A DNA stretch of 64,000 nt from Clusia tigrina (lineage: Eukaryota; Arthropoda; Insecta; Diptera; Clusiidae), in contig OV050032.1 of the NCBI GenBank assembly GCA_920105625.2, positions 77,543,879-77,607,878 on the forward strand, written 5' to 3'. Positions 36,481 through 47,616 of the stretch are shown here, piece after piece. Every line of letters begins with the position of its first letter. Positions within the stretch are counted from its first letter, which is position 1. A model generated the notes under the pieces. That model ran no database searches. It worked only from the letters and a program-made list of their open reading frames with translations, and had not been told where the DNA came from. A program made the translations under genes and the position numbers.

Positions 36481-37357
36481 CAGTCAAAAATCAAGTTGAC
36501 CAGTGGCTTACCGAGGGTGTAGTGCGTAAATCTGTGTCAAACGTGGCAAGCAGAGTAGTGGTTGTGAAGAAAAAAGATGACACGCTGAGAGTTTGTATAG
36601 ACTACAGGAAGCTGAACAGCATGGTATTACAAGACTGCTTTCCGGTACCTTTGGTTGATGACGTGCTACAAAAGTTGCAATCGGCAAAATTTTATACCAT
36701 AATGGACCTAGAAAATGGGTTCTTTCATGTGCCAGTAGAAGAAAAGAGCAGAGCTTATACAGCATTTGTGACCAGAGAAGGCCTATTTGAGTTCAACAAA
36801 GCACCGTTCGGTTTCCGAAGCTCACCCGCTGCTTTTATTCGCTTTGTGAACCACATATTCCAAGATCTGATTATTGAAGACGTAATGCAGTTATACATGG
36901 ATGACATCATTATTTATGCAGTTTCACTGGATGAATGCATGCGGAAGACGAAACAGGTGTTGTCGACGGCAGCGCAGTACGACCTGAAAATAAGTTGGAA
37001 GAAATGTAAATTTTTGCGGTCCCATATTAGCTTTTTAGGCCACGACGTTGAAAATGGAAAAATCTGGCCCGGGAAAGAAAAAACAGCGGCCGTTAGTCGT
37101 TTCGCCGCTCCGGCAAATATTAGAGCAGTTCAATCATTTCTAGGTCTCACCGGGTTTTTGAGGAAGTTCATCCCTAGTTATGCACTTTTGGCACGTCCTC
37201 TCACAAACCTGCTGAAGAAAGATGTTGACTTCAGTATGGGTCCAGCAGAGCTTCAATCAATGGAGCAGTTCAAACTGGCGTTGACTGAAGAACCAATCCT
37301 GCACATTTACTCAAGAGATGCATTGACCGAGCTGCATACTGATGCCTCTGCATACTG
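36459..37357 (+). pseudogene. pol: Gypsy B reverse transcriptase
   Basis: The open frame carries LRVCIDYRKLN (about 36587), YTIMDLENGFFHVP (catalytic aspartate, about 36694), FGFRSSPAAF, MQLYMDDIIIYA (catalytic YMDD, about 36886-36921) and the FLGLTGFLRKFI connection motif (about 37137). The frame ends just after HTDASAY because 16 bp (GCATACTGATGCCTCT) are duplicated at about 37334-37365, shifting the start of RNase H. Confidence 0.92.
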
Positions 37358-37740
37358 ATGCCTCTGAAGTCTAAAGACGGTTACGGCGCAGTACTGTTGA
37401 AAATATTTGACGGTAAGCTTCATCCAGTTTACTTTTGGAGTAAGAAAACGTCGCCTGCAGAATCTAAGCAACACAGCTACATTCTGGAAGTTAAAGCAGC
37501 ATATCTGGCGCTAAGAAAATTCAGACACTATTTATTGGGCATACGGTTTAAGTTGGTCACGGACTGCGTTGCATTTAGGCAAACAACAACCAAGCAGGAT
37601 GTTCCAAGAGAAGTAGCACAGTGGATATTATATCTCCAGGATTTCAACCTGGAAGTAGAGCATCGAGCGGGCGATAAGATGAAGCACGTAGACTACCTCA
37701 GCCGCTACCCACAATCATGCCTAATGATATCAAATGAACT
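37358..37740 (+). pseudogene. pol: Gypsy B RNase H
   Basis: After the 16-bp duplication the frame reads GYGAVLLKIF, then LEVKAAYLALRKFRHYLLGI (with the catalytic glutamate) and FKLVTDCVAFR (aspartate), ending at the VDYLSR tail (aspartate). The asparagine or histidine normally after TD is cysteine here. Confidence 0.87.
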
Positions 37741-38594
37741 CTCAGCGCGCGTGGAAAAAGCTCAACGAAATGATGAACACATTAAAGCTATCACCGAGCT
37801 TTTGAAGGAGCGTTCTTATGAGAACTTTAAATTGAAAGGAGGTCTGCTATTCAAAGTGGTTGACGGAAATGAGTTACTGATCGTACCCAAGCTGATTGAG
37901 CGCGAAATTATTCAACAATCGCACGAAGTTGGCCATTATTCGGCAGTCAAGACCATGCACAATATTCAGCAACAGTATTGGATACCACATCTTGAAAACA
38001 AGGTATCAACATTTATTTCTAATTGTATTAAATGTATCATTCACAGCAAGAAGTTGGGCAAGCAAGAAGGGTTCCTCCATTGCGTCAGTAAAGTTCACGT
38101 TGCACATCGATCACCTGGGTCCTGTGGACGCAACGTCGAAGCAGTATAAGTTCATCTTGGCCATGGTCGATGGGTTTTCGAAATTTGTTTGGCTTTTTCC
38201 AACTAAGTCCACAGCGAAAGAGGAAGTCATTAAAAAGCTGAAAGAGTGGTCCGACGTGTTTGGTTTCCCCAAGCGCATCATAAGCGACAAAGGTGCAGCA
38301 TTCACTTCGAATGCATACGTAGAATTTCTAAATGATAATATGGTCGAACATGTCTGGTCTACAACTGGAGTCGCATTCACTTCGAATGCATACGTAGAAT
38401 TTCTAAATGATAATATGGTCGAACATGTCTGGTCTACAACTGGAGTCGCAAGAGGGAATGGCCAGGTAGACCGTGTAAATCGTTCGATTCTATCGGTTAT
38501 CGCGAAGTTATAAGCAGATGAGCCAACCAAATGGTTCAAATATGTGGCACAAGTACAGAGGACTATCAATTCTCACATACACAATTCAACACAT
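37741..38594 (+). pseudogene. pol: Gypsy B integrase with 75-bp tandem duplication
   Basis: The zinc module shows HEVGHYSAVKTMHNI and CIKCIIHS, a normal HHCC pattern. The core follows in another frame: LHIDHLGPVD (first aspartate), IISDKGAAFTS (second aspartate) and GQVDRVNRS, where the usual catalytic glutamate position reads aspartate. A perfect 75-bp tandem repeat (38298-38372 and 38373-38447) inserts 25 residues between the second aspartate and the third catalytic site, which should distort the core. A frameshift near 38080 and a stop at 38511 also break it. The 55588-56050 copy lacks the duplication. Confidence 0.9.
38298..38447 (+). repeat. 75-bp perfect tandem duplication in integrase
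   Basis: Two adjacent identical units starting GCATTCACTTCGAATGCATA. The frame is kept. The duplication is absent from the related sequence at 55591-55665. Confidence 0.95.
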
Positions 38595-38639
38595 TCGTGA
38601 GAATATCATAACTATATCACCACAGTATAATTATTTATT

Positions 38640-38680
<41 letters not shown>

Positions 38681-38760
38681 ATGTATATGTATATGTATAT
38701 TTATATGTACATGGATATGTATATGAATTTGTAAATGTATATGCAGACAATTAATATTTA
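38595..38760. repeat. Gypsy B 3' LTR end followed by TA/TATG microsatellite
   Basis: 38595-38646 equals the last ~50 bp of the Gypsy B LTR. It runs into (TA)n and imperfect ATGTAT repeats to about 38735. The same junction is at 57200-57340. Confidence 0.85.
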
Positions 38761-39344
38761 TACCAAGCTCAATACTAGAAGTCGTTTCGCTGGATTGTGT
38801 AATAAGCAAACAATTGCTTCTTCAGTTAGAACAATTGGCTTTATTACTATTCATACAACTGGCTATTGTATTTAAAAGTTTGCTCGTTTCTCACACTTCG
38901 TCTCCGCTTTTTGTGTGCTTCAGTTATTCAGTTGTTGCACCACACTTTTCTATTTACAGCGCTCTGCGACTATCACTTTTTAACTCTCGTTGCTAATACG
39001 ACGCTCACGCTACTTGCTGCCACTCTCAGCATTCGGCTATGATTACTTTGCCACTGGGGGCTCGTCCGGGATTCGGCTATGATCACTGTTGCACTGTCAC
39101 TGGATAACTGATCTGCTACTATGATGTTTACTTTCGGCTACTCTCACTATTTCACTGCTGCTGCTACTACGATGTTCACTTGGTCACTTGCACTTGTTCA
39201 CTGATCTCGATGTCTTGTGCGCAGTCCGTTATATACCTTTTGCACACGAGAACCTCAACCAACCTGCGAACGCAGCCTCGCATGTTTTCTGGCATTATTA
39301 GGGGCTGAAATCGATGCTCATCATAAAACTATCGTAACACTGCC
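38761..39344 (-). repeat. LTR of an mdg1/412-like element, copy 1
   Basis: Read on the minus strand it begins TGTTACGATAGTTTTATGATG at 39344, right after a purine tract (CTGGAGGGCAG). It contains GGTATATAACGG as a TATA box (39222-39233) and an ATCAGTG initiator-like site downstream. The far end is not resolved. On the plus strand it contains TGGGGGCTCGTCCGGGAT (39055-39072), see findings. Confidence 0.7.
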
Positions 39345-40180
39345 CTCCAGATAAGCTTGTTCATCGCGAACAAGTACGGATACTCAGTCTCCGTATGGTG
39401 ATAATTTCTCCAAGTGCACTACTTTCAGTTTGCCATGAGATACTGGATACTTTTGGATGCAATAGACCACATCACTAATTCGCTGGATAATGTTGCATGG
39501 TCCTTCCCAGTGTGTCTGTAACTTTGGAGACAAGCCTTTCTTTCGCGGTGGGTTGTAGAGTGACACAAGTTCTCCATCACGAAAGCCGTTACAATTAGCC
39601 CGTATATTGTATCTGGATTTCATGATGAATATGGTATCCAACCATTTTGTGAATTTCATCCCACTCTCTACGCTTATCGTTAGCGTACTCATCAATATGT
39701 GACTGTTCGGATGGTGGGATACCACATCGCAAATCTGCTAGAAATCTCAATTTTGTTCCACATAATACCGTTGCGGGATAATGTGCTGTAGTATCGTGCG
39801 TAGCTGATCTGTTAGCCCTCAGAAACATCGGGATATGTAGATCACAGTCCCTCTGATTATTGCTGACCACTTTTCGAAGGTGTTCTTCGATAGTAATATT
39901 GAACCGTTCCACTATGCCATCTGATTTGGGGTGAAGCAGTGTTGTTCGTGTTTTTGTTATCCCAAACATTTGGCAGATTTATTGAAAGACCGCAGACTCA
40001 AAGTTTCGTTCAGAGTGTAGTTCTAAAGAGACTTAAAAACGGGAAATCCGATAGCAACAGTTTTGGCTTCTTGATTGGACACAGCGTAAACATCGGGCCA
40101 TACTAAAATAGTCAACTACTACTAGCACATATCAGAATCCAGAATCACTTAATGGGAATGGTCGTATGCCAAAATCGAGT
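39345..40180 (-). pseudogene. pol: mdg1/412-like integrase remnant, copy 1
   Basis: The minus-strand frame 39595-39969 carries LLHPKSDGIVERFNITIEEHL, the integrase core around its catalytic glutamate. The overlapping frame 39384-39725 ends with the GPY/F-type module (GELVSLYNPPRKKGLSPKLQ, then HWEGPCNIIQRISDVVY). Frameshift near 39650. Most of the zinc module and the first aspartates are lost in 39970-40180, where only scraps remain. Confidence 0.82.
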
Positions 40181-40900
40181 CCACATATTGATCTATTACC
40201 CTTCCTTCAAGGCTGCTATGATCAATGCGCTCCATCTTGCATGGGCGACGTGACAAGGCATCTGCATTGCTGTGTTGTACCCCTTTACAGTGTTCGATAG
40301 AAAAATCATAACTCCGGAGGCGTTCAATCCGTCGCCCTCTGGATTTTTGAACTGCAATAGCAAATGATCCTTACATGGAATTTTTTGGCCATACAAGTAC
40401 TTATGTGAATGCTTAACCGATTCCATAATAGCCAAAAGCTCCTGTCGGGTTACGCAGTGTTCTTCAGATTTCAATAATCTTCTACTGAAATAAGCTACTA
40501 CCTTCTCCTGGCCGTTTATGACTTGCGACAGCACAATCCATATCTCAAATCCGCTGGCATCGGTATCCAGTATAAATTGCTCACCTTGTACTGGATATGA
40601 CAGGATGGGTGCTGAGCATAGTAGTTCCTTTAACTGACTAAACACTTTTTCTTGTGCTTCACCTTATGCATACTTCTGGTTTTTCCTTGGGAAATCATGA
40701 AGACTGCTTGCAATGTTTGCAAATCGAGGAACGAATAGTCGATAGTATGTGCAAAAAAACAATGAAGCTTCGCAATTCATGTGGATTGTTGGGAAGGGGC
40801 AATTCTTTCACTGCATTTATTTTCTCTTCATCCAGTGTCAAAGGAATTTGACTTCACTCTTAAACAACGCGCATTTCTCCGGGTTGAGCTTCAAGCTGGC
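40181..40900 (-). pseudogene. pol: mdg1/412-like RNase H remnant, copy 1
   Basis: The frame 40196-40645 reads LKELLCSAPILSYPVQGEQF, then ILDTDASGFEIW (catalytic aspartate), VVAYFSRRLLKSEEHCVTRQ and ELLAIMESVKHSHKYLYG. The last catalytic aspartate region is degraded. 40646-40900 is the broken RT/RNase H connection. The equivalent ~690 bp are deleted in copy 2. Confidence 0.82.
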
Positions 40901-41560
40901 AGCTTCCATTCGTTCAAACAACCTTCTCCACTTGTTTAGATGGTCGTCAAAATCCTTGCCCATTACAATGACGTAGTCGAGGTATACTAGGCATAGTTAC
41001 CAGTGGAGGCCCTTTAAAACACGCTCCAAGAGTCACTCGAATTTGCCACGCAAGCCACACACTATATGCAGTTTTCTCATTGTCTCGTTCATCAATTTCC
41101 ATTTGCCAATAACCGCTTTGAAGATCTAATGTGGAGAACCATTTGGCACCAGAAAGTGTGTCCAATTTGTCATAATTTCTAGGAAGCGGATATCTGTCTT
41201 TCTTGATGATATCGTTCAGCTTCCTGTAGTCGACACAGAACCGCATACTTCCGGTTTTCATTTTATCTAGCACTACTGGTGAACTCAATGGACCCCGTGG
41301 TGGTTCAATTGCATGATTTTAGTGCATATCCTCAATCAGCTTCGTAACTTCGCCTTGTTTTCCAAGTGGTACCCTTCTTGGTAGTTGACAAATTGGACCA
41401 GAATCCCCTGTATCATTCCGATGCTGGACAATTTCAGTTCTGGATTTGCTTTCACCCTTCGTTGCAAAAATTGAGCTGTGCCTGTCCAGGAGTTCCCTTG
41501 CTTTCTTTCTTTCAGTCACACCAAGGTAATTTGTTCAGTTTTGGATTTTTGCCTTGATTT
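40901..41560 (-). pseudogene. pol: mdg1/412-like reverse transcriptase remnant, copy 1
   Basis: The frame 40947-41288 has SSPVVLDKMKTGSMRFCVDY and FSTLDLQSGYWQMEIDERDN (catalytic aspartate). Sequence after TAYSVWLAW is deleted up to the YLDYVIV-like site. An upstream frame 41319-41519 carries the RT N-terminal part (ELLDRHSSIFATKGE, QLPRRVPLGKQGEVTKLIED). It is joined to Copia-derived sequence near 41570-41660. Confidence 0.82.
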
Positions 41561-41670
41561 CCGGATCACATTATTCACAGTTAACTAATACTGATACTTC
41601 CAGGCATTGGCCAACTATCATTCCGTTCTTTATAATTTTCGGATGATTTGTGAGATACAAAATGTCCATT

Positions 41671-42127
41671 GAATGCTTCGTCTAAGCCGACTGGGGTGGT
41701 GACGCCAGCGACCGAAAGTCATATTCAGGATTCGCAATCGTAGCGGCAGGGTCTGCGTTTTCTTGGGAATCGAAGAAGCAGAGCGTAGTTGCTCTCGGCA
41801 GTACTGAGGCAGAGTACATCGCTCTATCTACAGCAGCAAAAAAAGCGGTATATATCAACAAATTATTGGCGGAGACGAGTTTTAAACAAGCCAGCCCGAT
41901 GATGCTTAATAACGGCAACCTTAGCGCCCAGTGCTTGGTCAAAAATCCGAAGTACCATGCATGCAGCAAGTATATCGACATAAGATTTCATCATATTCGG
42001 CAGTTATATTGTAATATTGAAATTAATTTGAACTATGTACAAACCAACGAAATGATGTCAGATATTCTAACTACAAGAATTAAATGGGTTTATTTTAAAG
42101 ATAAAAATGTAAAGTGTTGAGAAGGAG
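41671..42127 (+). pseudogene. pol: Ty1/Copia RNase H C-terminal remnant, copy 1
   Basis: It reads ADWGGDASDRKSYSGFAIVA, SWESKKQSVVALGSTEAEYI (RNase H glutamate) and ALSTAAKKAVYINKLL, ending with SKYIDIRFHHIRQ. These are hallmarks of Copia RNase H and the tail before the 3' LTR. A TAA replaces the tyrosine codon seen in copy 2 (59533 region). Stop at 42118-42120, then a GAGAAGGAG purine tract. Confidence 0.9.
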
Positions 42128-42283
42128 TGTTAGAAATATGTGGCAACACTTTGCTCTACACGTTTTTTCTTTTCTTTGACATTCTTCTGTCTTTTATTGT
42201 AACTAGCAAGCATTATTTAATATTGGTTTACTTTGTTTATTCATTCGTTTTTCAATAAAGAATCAAACAATTTTAATCCCACA
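42128..42283 (+). repeat. Copia-type 3' LTR, copy 1
   Basis: The 156-bp sequence TGTTAGAAAT...AATCCCACA directly follows the purine tract of the Copia remnant. AATAAA lies at 42255-42260. The 5' part of the element is missing. Confidence 0.8.
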
Positions 42284-42699
<416 letters not shown>

Positions 42700-43277
42700 A
42701 TGACGATGCTCGTCCTGGTCGCCCGAGCACGTCAACAACCGATGAAAACATTGACGCAGTGAAGAAAATGAGTTTGGATAATCGTCGAATCACTATCAGA
42801 GAGGTTGCTGATGATGTTGGCATATCGTTCGGCTCATGCCAAGCAATTTTTACGGATGTTTTAGGCATGAAACGAAGATTGTTCCAAAATTGCTAAATTT
42901 TGAGCAAAAACAACGTCGCATGGACATCGCTCAGGAGCTGTTTTTGGCCAAAAACAAAACCGTTATCATGTCTCAACCACCGTATTCACCGGACTTGGTC
43001 CCCGCTGACTTTTTCCTCTTTCCAAAACTGAAGACACCGATGAAAGGAAAGCGTTTTGCTACGATTGAGGAGATAGAAGAAAAATCGAAACAGGAGCTGT
43101 TGGCGATACCAATAAAAGCGTTTCAGAAGTGTTTCGAGGACTGGAAAAAACGCTGGCATAAGTGTATTATATCTGAGGGGAATTACTTTAAAGGGGACAA
43201 GATAATTGTTGATGAATAAATAAATACTTAATTTTTTGGTCACACAATAACAGTTCTTTTTTTATCACACCTCGTAT
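42700..43277 (+). pseudogene. mariner remnant, copy 2 (5' end replaced by TA array)
   Basis: It starts within the transposase at [16 protein letters not shown] and keeps [17 protein letters not shown]. It shares the RRMDIAQE-to-LFLAKNK deletion seen at 6197-6897 and reaches PYSPDLVPADFFLFPKLK. The 3' inverted repeat ends CACACCTCG at about 43274, followed by TATA. Frameshift at about 42865 (an 8-9-bp loss). Confidence 0.88.
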
Positions 43278-43283
43278 ATATAT

Positions 43284-43754
43284 TGTACGAAACGTAAATT
43301 TCGTAGGCACAACAATATCGTCATCCGCTACATAACAGCACGCGCCAAGTCAATTACCTTTTGTACCAGTAGGTGAAACACCTGTATGATGGCGAGCCAG
43401 CAGTAATAATCATGCATATTGACAACAAATATAACGTTGCATTGCCCTTGAGTCAACGCCAGTTCGTTACCCATAAGCCTTACTTTGCTGCATTTGCATT
43501 CTTCAATATTTTGTTGTGTATTCATTTCACCGTACCACTTAAGTTTTTGTTATTGTAATTAATTGTAGTTAGAATTGTATTTAAGGCCATAACTGGCAAA
43601 TAAAATAGTGAATTATAACCAAGCTTACAGCAAGTGAAGTTTTTTTCATCCCAGCAAGTTGTTCAAGTTCAAGTTCTTGAAACAACTATTTCAATTTCCT
43701 ACCTCCTATCCAGGTTAAAGTGCTTGTATAGGCATCAAAGTTAGGAAGAAAACA
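43284..43754 (+). repeat. BEL/Pao 5' LTR
   Basis: The 471-bp sequence TGTACGAAACG...GAAAACA is directly followed by TTGGTGACTCCGACGTGATT (43755-43774), a typical BEL primer site. The first 240 bp are repeated at 61146-61392. Confidence 0.82.
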
Positions 43755-43898
43755 TTGGTGACTCCGACGTGATTCAAACTCGTAACATATGCGATATCCT
43801 GGTGCAAGTACCAGTGTTATCATTTAGCAAGCCGACAAAGTCCAACGTTGCGAACCAACAAGCAGCATTCACATCAGTGTGCGCAAGGAAGCAAGAAT

Positions 43899-45260
43899 AT
43901 GGACAAATTTAGCGATTTAGTTGAATCGCAGCAGGAAACCGGGTAGGGAATACAGAGAATAATCCGGAACTACAAAAAGGATTCGGTGGAACTAAAATAA
44001 TCCACATCCTATTTTGAAGAACGCTGTCGATGTCTAAATGAGGCATGGGCACAATTCGAAAAAACCGACAACACAATAAGGCGGCTGGAAAATATATCAA
44101 TGGACCATCGGTATTTGACGAATGACTACTACCATGAAATATCAAAACTTGTCACTCAATACCGAGAAGAGTTTGATATAGTATTGATGGCAAGAACCAG
44201 CACCCATCATCCAGCACCTACAACGTCAGCAGACCGTACTCATTCAAAGGAAATAGAACTCCGCCCTGCCGCAAAGATATCAACGCCTACAAAGAGACAA
44301 GTGAATGGTGCCGCACCCAATATAAGCGGCATCATGCGCAAACAACAAGCGTTATTAATTTCTCTTGGCCGGCTACTTTCTGGATTGTCGAACATCATAA
44401 CCAAGCAACCACAGGAGTACTACTAGCGGAACATTAAACGCATCAACAAACTGTGGGACGAGATCGAGACCATAAATTACCAGATCTTTGAGGAAATATC
44501 AACACCCGAAAACGCAGGGTATGACCATTCAGCATACCTGGACATGGAAGATCAGGTTAATCAGCAGTTGATTGTTTTGTCCACCAAAGTAAGGGCTCCG
44601 ACTTCCACACTGCAACCTGAATCGCTTGCATGTCGTATGCCCAAAATTTCCATATCAAAATTTGACGGCAACTACCTCAAATGGCACCAATTCTTTGATA
44701 TGTTCTCAGAAATGGTGCACAAGACTTCAATTGCCCCAACACGAAAAATGTGGTACTTGAAGTCGAATGTCAGATTAATCAGCCATCTACCATTAACCTA
44801 GGAGAATCATGAGACAGCGTGGACCCTTCTCCAAGACCGGTACCACAATCAACGAGTGCTGGCCTCCACACTACTCCAACAAATCATAGGGAATTCAAGC
44901 CTATCACCAGAAAACACTTCGTCAGGAGCAATAAAAAACCTGCATGATGTTGTAAGAGAAAGCATCTTGGCCATCAACAGTATAGGAGTCGACACATCCT
45001 CGTTGGACCCAATATTGCTGCAAATCCTCGTGAAGAAGCTAGACCGACAGAGTCACTTGCTGTAAGAGCAGTCAATAAAGAATCCAAAGGAGATTCATAC
45101 GTTGGAAAACTTTCTGCACTTCCTCGAGCATCGTTTCCAATCTCTGGAAACTCTCGGGGGACGAAACAGTTGCAACTGCGACTACGAAATGCAATTTTTG
45201 TCAAGGCACAAATCATACGCTGTATTATTGTAAATCATTTCTACAATTATCAGCAGTAGC
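43899..45260 (+). pseudogene. gag: BEL/Pao gag
   Basis: ATG at 43899 after the leader. Two similar helical modules follow (around FEERCRCLNEAWAQFEKTDN and RNIKRINKLWDEIETINYQI). The second is followed by LACRMPKISISKFDGNYLKW, the conserved start of the DUF1759-like capsid region. The helices GAIKNLHDVVRESILAINSI come next. A CCHC-like knuckle CNFCQGTNHTLYYC lies at about 45188-45230. In-frame stops near 43944, 44424 and 44800 and frameshifts near 45063 inactivate it. Confidence 0.85.
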
Positions 45261-45277
45261 TAGACTAGACTGAGCAC

Positions 45278-45973
45278 GTGGCTGTTCGAAATGTAACAGA
45301 AAACACAATTCACTGCTGGACTTGGGAACCAAAAACAAAACATACGTTAGAACCCAAAGCGGCCAATTCCTCAGCTACATCAGCAGCAGCCAATATATTG
45401 TCGGCATCCCAAGGCCATGTTTTGTTAGCAACAGTCAGAGTAACGATCACGGCAAGCAACGGTCAATCTAATGAGTTCAGAGCCATCTTAGATTTCAGCT
45501 CACAGGTCAACTTTGTGACCGAACGGCTGATCAAGCGGGTAGCAATTACTTCAAGCACCGCAACGCTCCGCATTGAAGGCATTGGTCACAGCAGAAAAAC
45601 GGCAAACCAGCGAGTCAACATCCAACTCCAGTCACGAACAAGCAGTTTTTCTACAAGGATAGAGGCATTTGTATTGCCAGATATTGTCCCAATGCAACCG
45701 GCACAATCTCTGAACAGCTCATCATGGAGAATACCGAAAGAAGCGTTACTAGCCGATCCTCACTTCATACGCCCTGGCAAAATCGACATTTTGCTTGTCG
45801 CTGAATTTCACCATCAACTACTCCTAACCGGGCAAATAAGGTAAGGAGAAAATCTCCCAATCCTACAAAACAAAGTGCTTGGTTGGGTGGCAGCTGGAAA
45901 AATCTGCACTCAAGATTCCACCACCGCAACATGCGGGGTATTGACAAATGGGGATAAGCTGTTAGATGAGTCA
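45278..45973 (+). pseudogene. pol: BEL/Pao protease (DUF1758-like), interrupted
   Basis: The frame reads GHVLLATVRVTITASNGQSN, then FRAILDFSSQVNFVTERLIK. The expected catalytic DSGS-type site is DFSS, so the key Ser-Gly context is damaged. HFIRPGKIDILLVAEFHHQL and VLGWVAAGK follow. A frameshift/stop at 45842 is visible. The pol frame is cut at 45973 by the 9.15-kb Gypsy insertion and continues, in a colinear frame, at 55127. Confidence 0.88.
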
Positions 45974-47616
45974 TGTAACGACTCCTTTTCTATAGCTGGG
46001 ATAGACTCAGCGGCTTCCTGGGGTCGTGTACAGAAAATTTATAAATTTAATTCCACCAGGGCTATTATATTTAAAGTTACTTAATTTATTTAAAATATAT
46101 TAATAAAGTTTACTACTATGGACTTAGTTAGTCCTAACAATACTATTGAATTGTACTTAGGTCTATCACTTGGGGTAGTACTCTTCGCGTGCCTAGCTAA
46201 GGTTTTATTTTTGTTGTCCTTGTCCCTATAGGCGAACTGTCACTTTACAGATCTATGTGCCTCAGTTAGAAAACGATTGAAACCAGATGTTCTCACTGAG
46301 GCTTTAAGTTCTGGGAGCGTATGGGTCTTAGCGAGAAAACGATTGAAAACCAGATGTTCTCGCTAAGTCCTCAAGTTCTCGTAGCGTATGTTACTTATGT
46401 CCTTGTCGCTATAGGCGAACTGTCACGTTGCAGATCTAAGTGCCTCAGTTAGAAAACGATTGAAAACCAGATGTTCTCACTGAGGCTTTAAGTTCTGGTA
46501 GCGTATGGGTCTTAGCGAGAAAACGATTGAAAACCAGATGTTCTCGCTAAGTCCTCAAGTTCTCGTAGCGTATGTTACTTAGTGAGAAAACGATTGAAAA
46601 CCAGATGTTCTCACTAAGTCTCTAAGTCTCTGTATCGTTTGTGTCTCAGTGAGAAAACGATTGAAAACCAGATGTTCTCACTGAGTTCGTAGCGTATGTG
46701 TCTAGTAGAATAGGTGTTGTCCAGTCGGCGGTATGTAGAAAAATAGATCTAATCTCGTCGACGGTATATAGCAAAAGAAGCTCTGATCTATTCGGCGGTT
46801 TGGAGTACACGAGAGGTCTGAACTCGTCGTCGGAATGCAGTAGAAGAGCAGGTCTGATGTCGTCGGCGGTATGCAGCAAAAGAGCAGGTCTGATGTCGTC
46901 GGCGGTATGCAGCAAAAGAGACCTACTCCTCGAACGACACGGCTTATATAGTCTTAAACGACCTCCACTGCCAGTGTATAGTGTTGTTGGCTGGCCGTTG
47001 TTTGAAGTTCCACTCCCGTTGGTCGGCGTCGCTTGTTGCTAAGCCATGCTCGTTGTTGTTGTAGTGGTTTGTCCTTTGATCACCTTCATCGCTTTGTTGT
47101 TGTTCTTCTGTTTGTTGTTGTCCTGATCATTTGTCCTTTGGCAACCTTCAATAGTGTTTTGCTATTGTGGACATTTGCCCTTCGTTCACCTTTGCAGCTT
47201 TGTCCATCACTCAATTATTTTATGTATAATTTTCTTCTTTTCCTCTTTGTGCTTTGTCCGTACTGGTGGCATGCGTAGCGATCGTTCTGTCGTGCTACTT
47301 TTGTGTTTTGTATTCGTTTCAACATGTCGTTGATATATTCTTTAGTGAACGAACGTATTCGGCAAGCTCGGTTCCTACTGGGTACTCCACTTCTGGGCTT
47401 TGCTTGTATTTGTTGTAATAATCCATATGTGGGTGTCACTTTGAGTTGGAATTAATTCAATGTTGCATTGCATTAGCCGTGAAGGCTTTTGCTATTTTCT
47501 TAAATGCCATACTTGGGTTTGTTACTCATGGCGTGTGTGTGTATAAAGGTTCCTAAACGGCGCTCGTTGGTTTTGTTGTGAGGCAAAATTTATATTTGTA
47601 AATTTTGGTCCTCACA
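45974..47616 (-). repeat. 3' LTR of the ULP2-carrying element
   Basis: 1643 bp. In minus-strand sense it begins TGTGAGGACC and ends GAGTCGTTACA. It contains six related hairpins (46259-46685), a 33-bp tandem array (46845-46920), and CAA/GTTGTTG-rich DNA (47040-47150). Open frames in it (46698-47042 and the overlapping minus frame) are repeat-derived. Confidence 0.93.
46259..46685. repeat. Array of six hairpin units in 3' LTR
   Basis: The conserved loop AACGATTGAAAACCAGATG is bracketed each time by an inverted repeat. Stems include CTTAGCGAGAA with TTCTCGCTAAG (46328, 46511), TTAGTGAGAA with TTCTCACTAA (46578) and CTCAGTGAGAA with TTCTCACTGAG (46645). Units are spaced 60-115 bp. The same six are in the other LTR (53700-54130). 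Confidence 0.9.

Larger units (their letters stand above)
34343..38646 (+). mobile_element. Gypsy B LTR retrotransposon, copy 2 (4.3 kb, 3' LTR truncated)
   Basis: 5' LTR, leader, gag, protease, RT, RNase H, integrase, then only the last ~50 bp of the 3' LTR (38595-38646). The integrase is joined to that LTR piece at 38594/38595, which removes the C-terminal integrase end and most of U3/R. The copy also has a 75-bp integrase duplication and several frameshifts. The reverse-oriented copy 1 (7500-14933) shares the part up to the protease. Confidence 0.9.

Noticed and set aside
46259..46685. Hairpin array as CRISPR-like repeats
   Set aside because: The spacers are themselves repeated in pairs and the array is within an LTR that is present twice.
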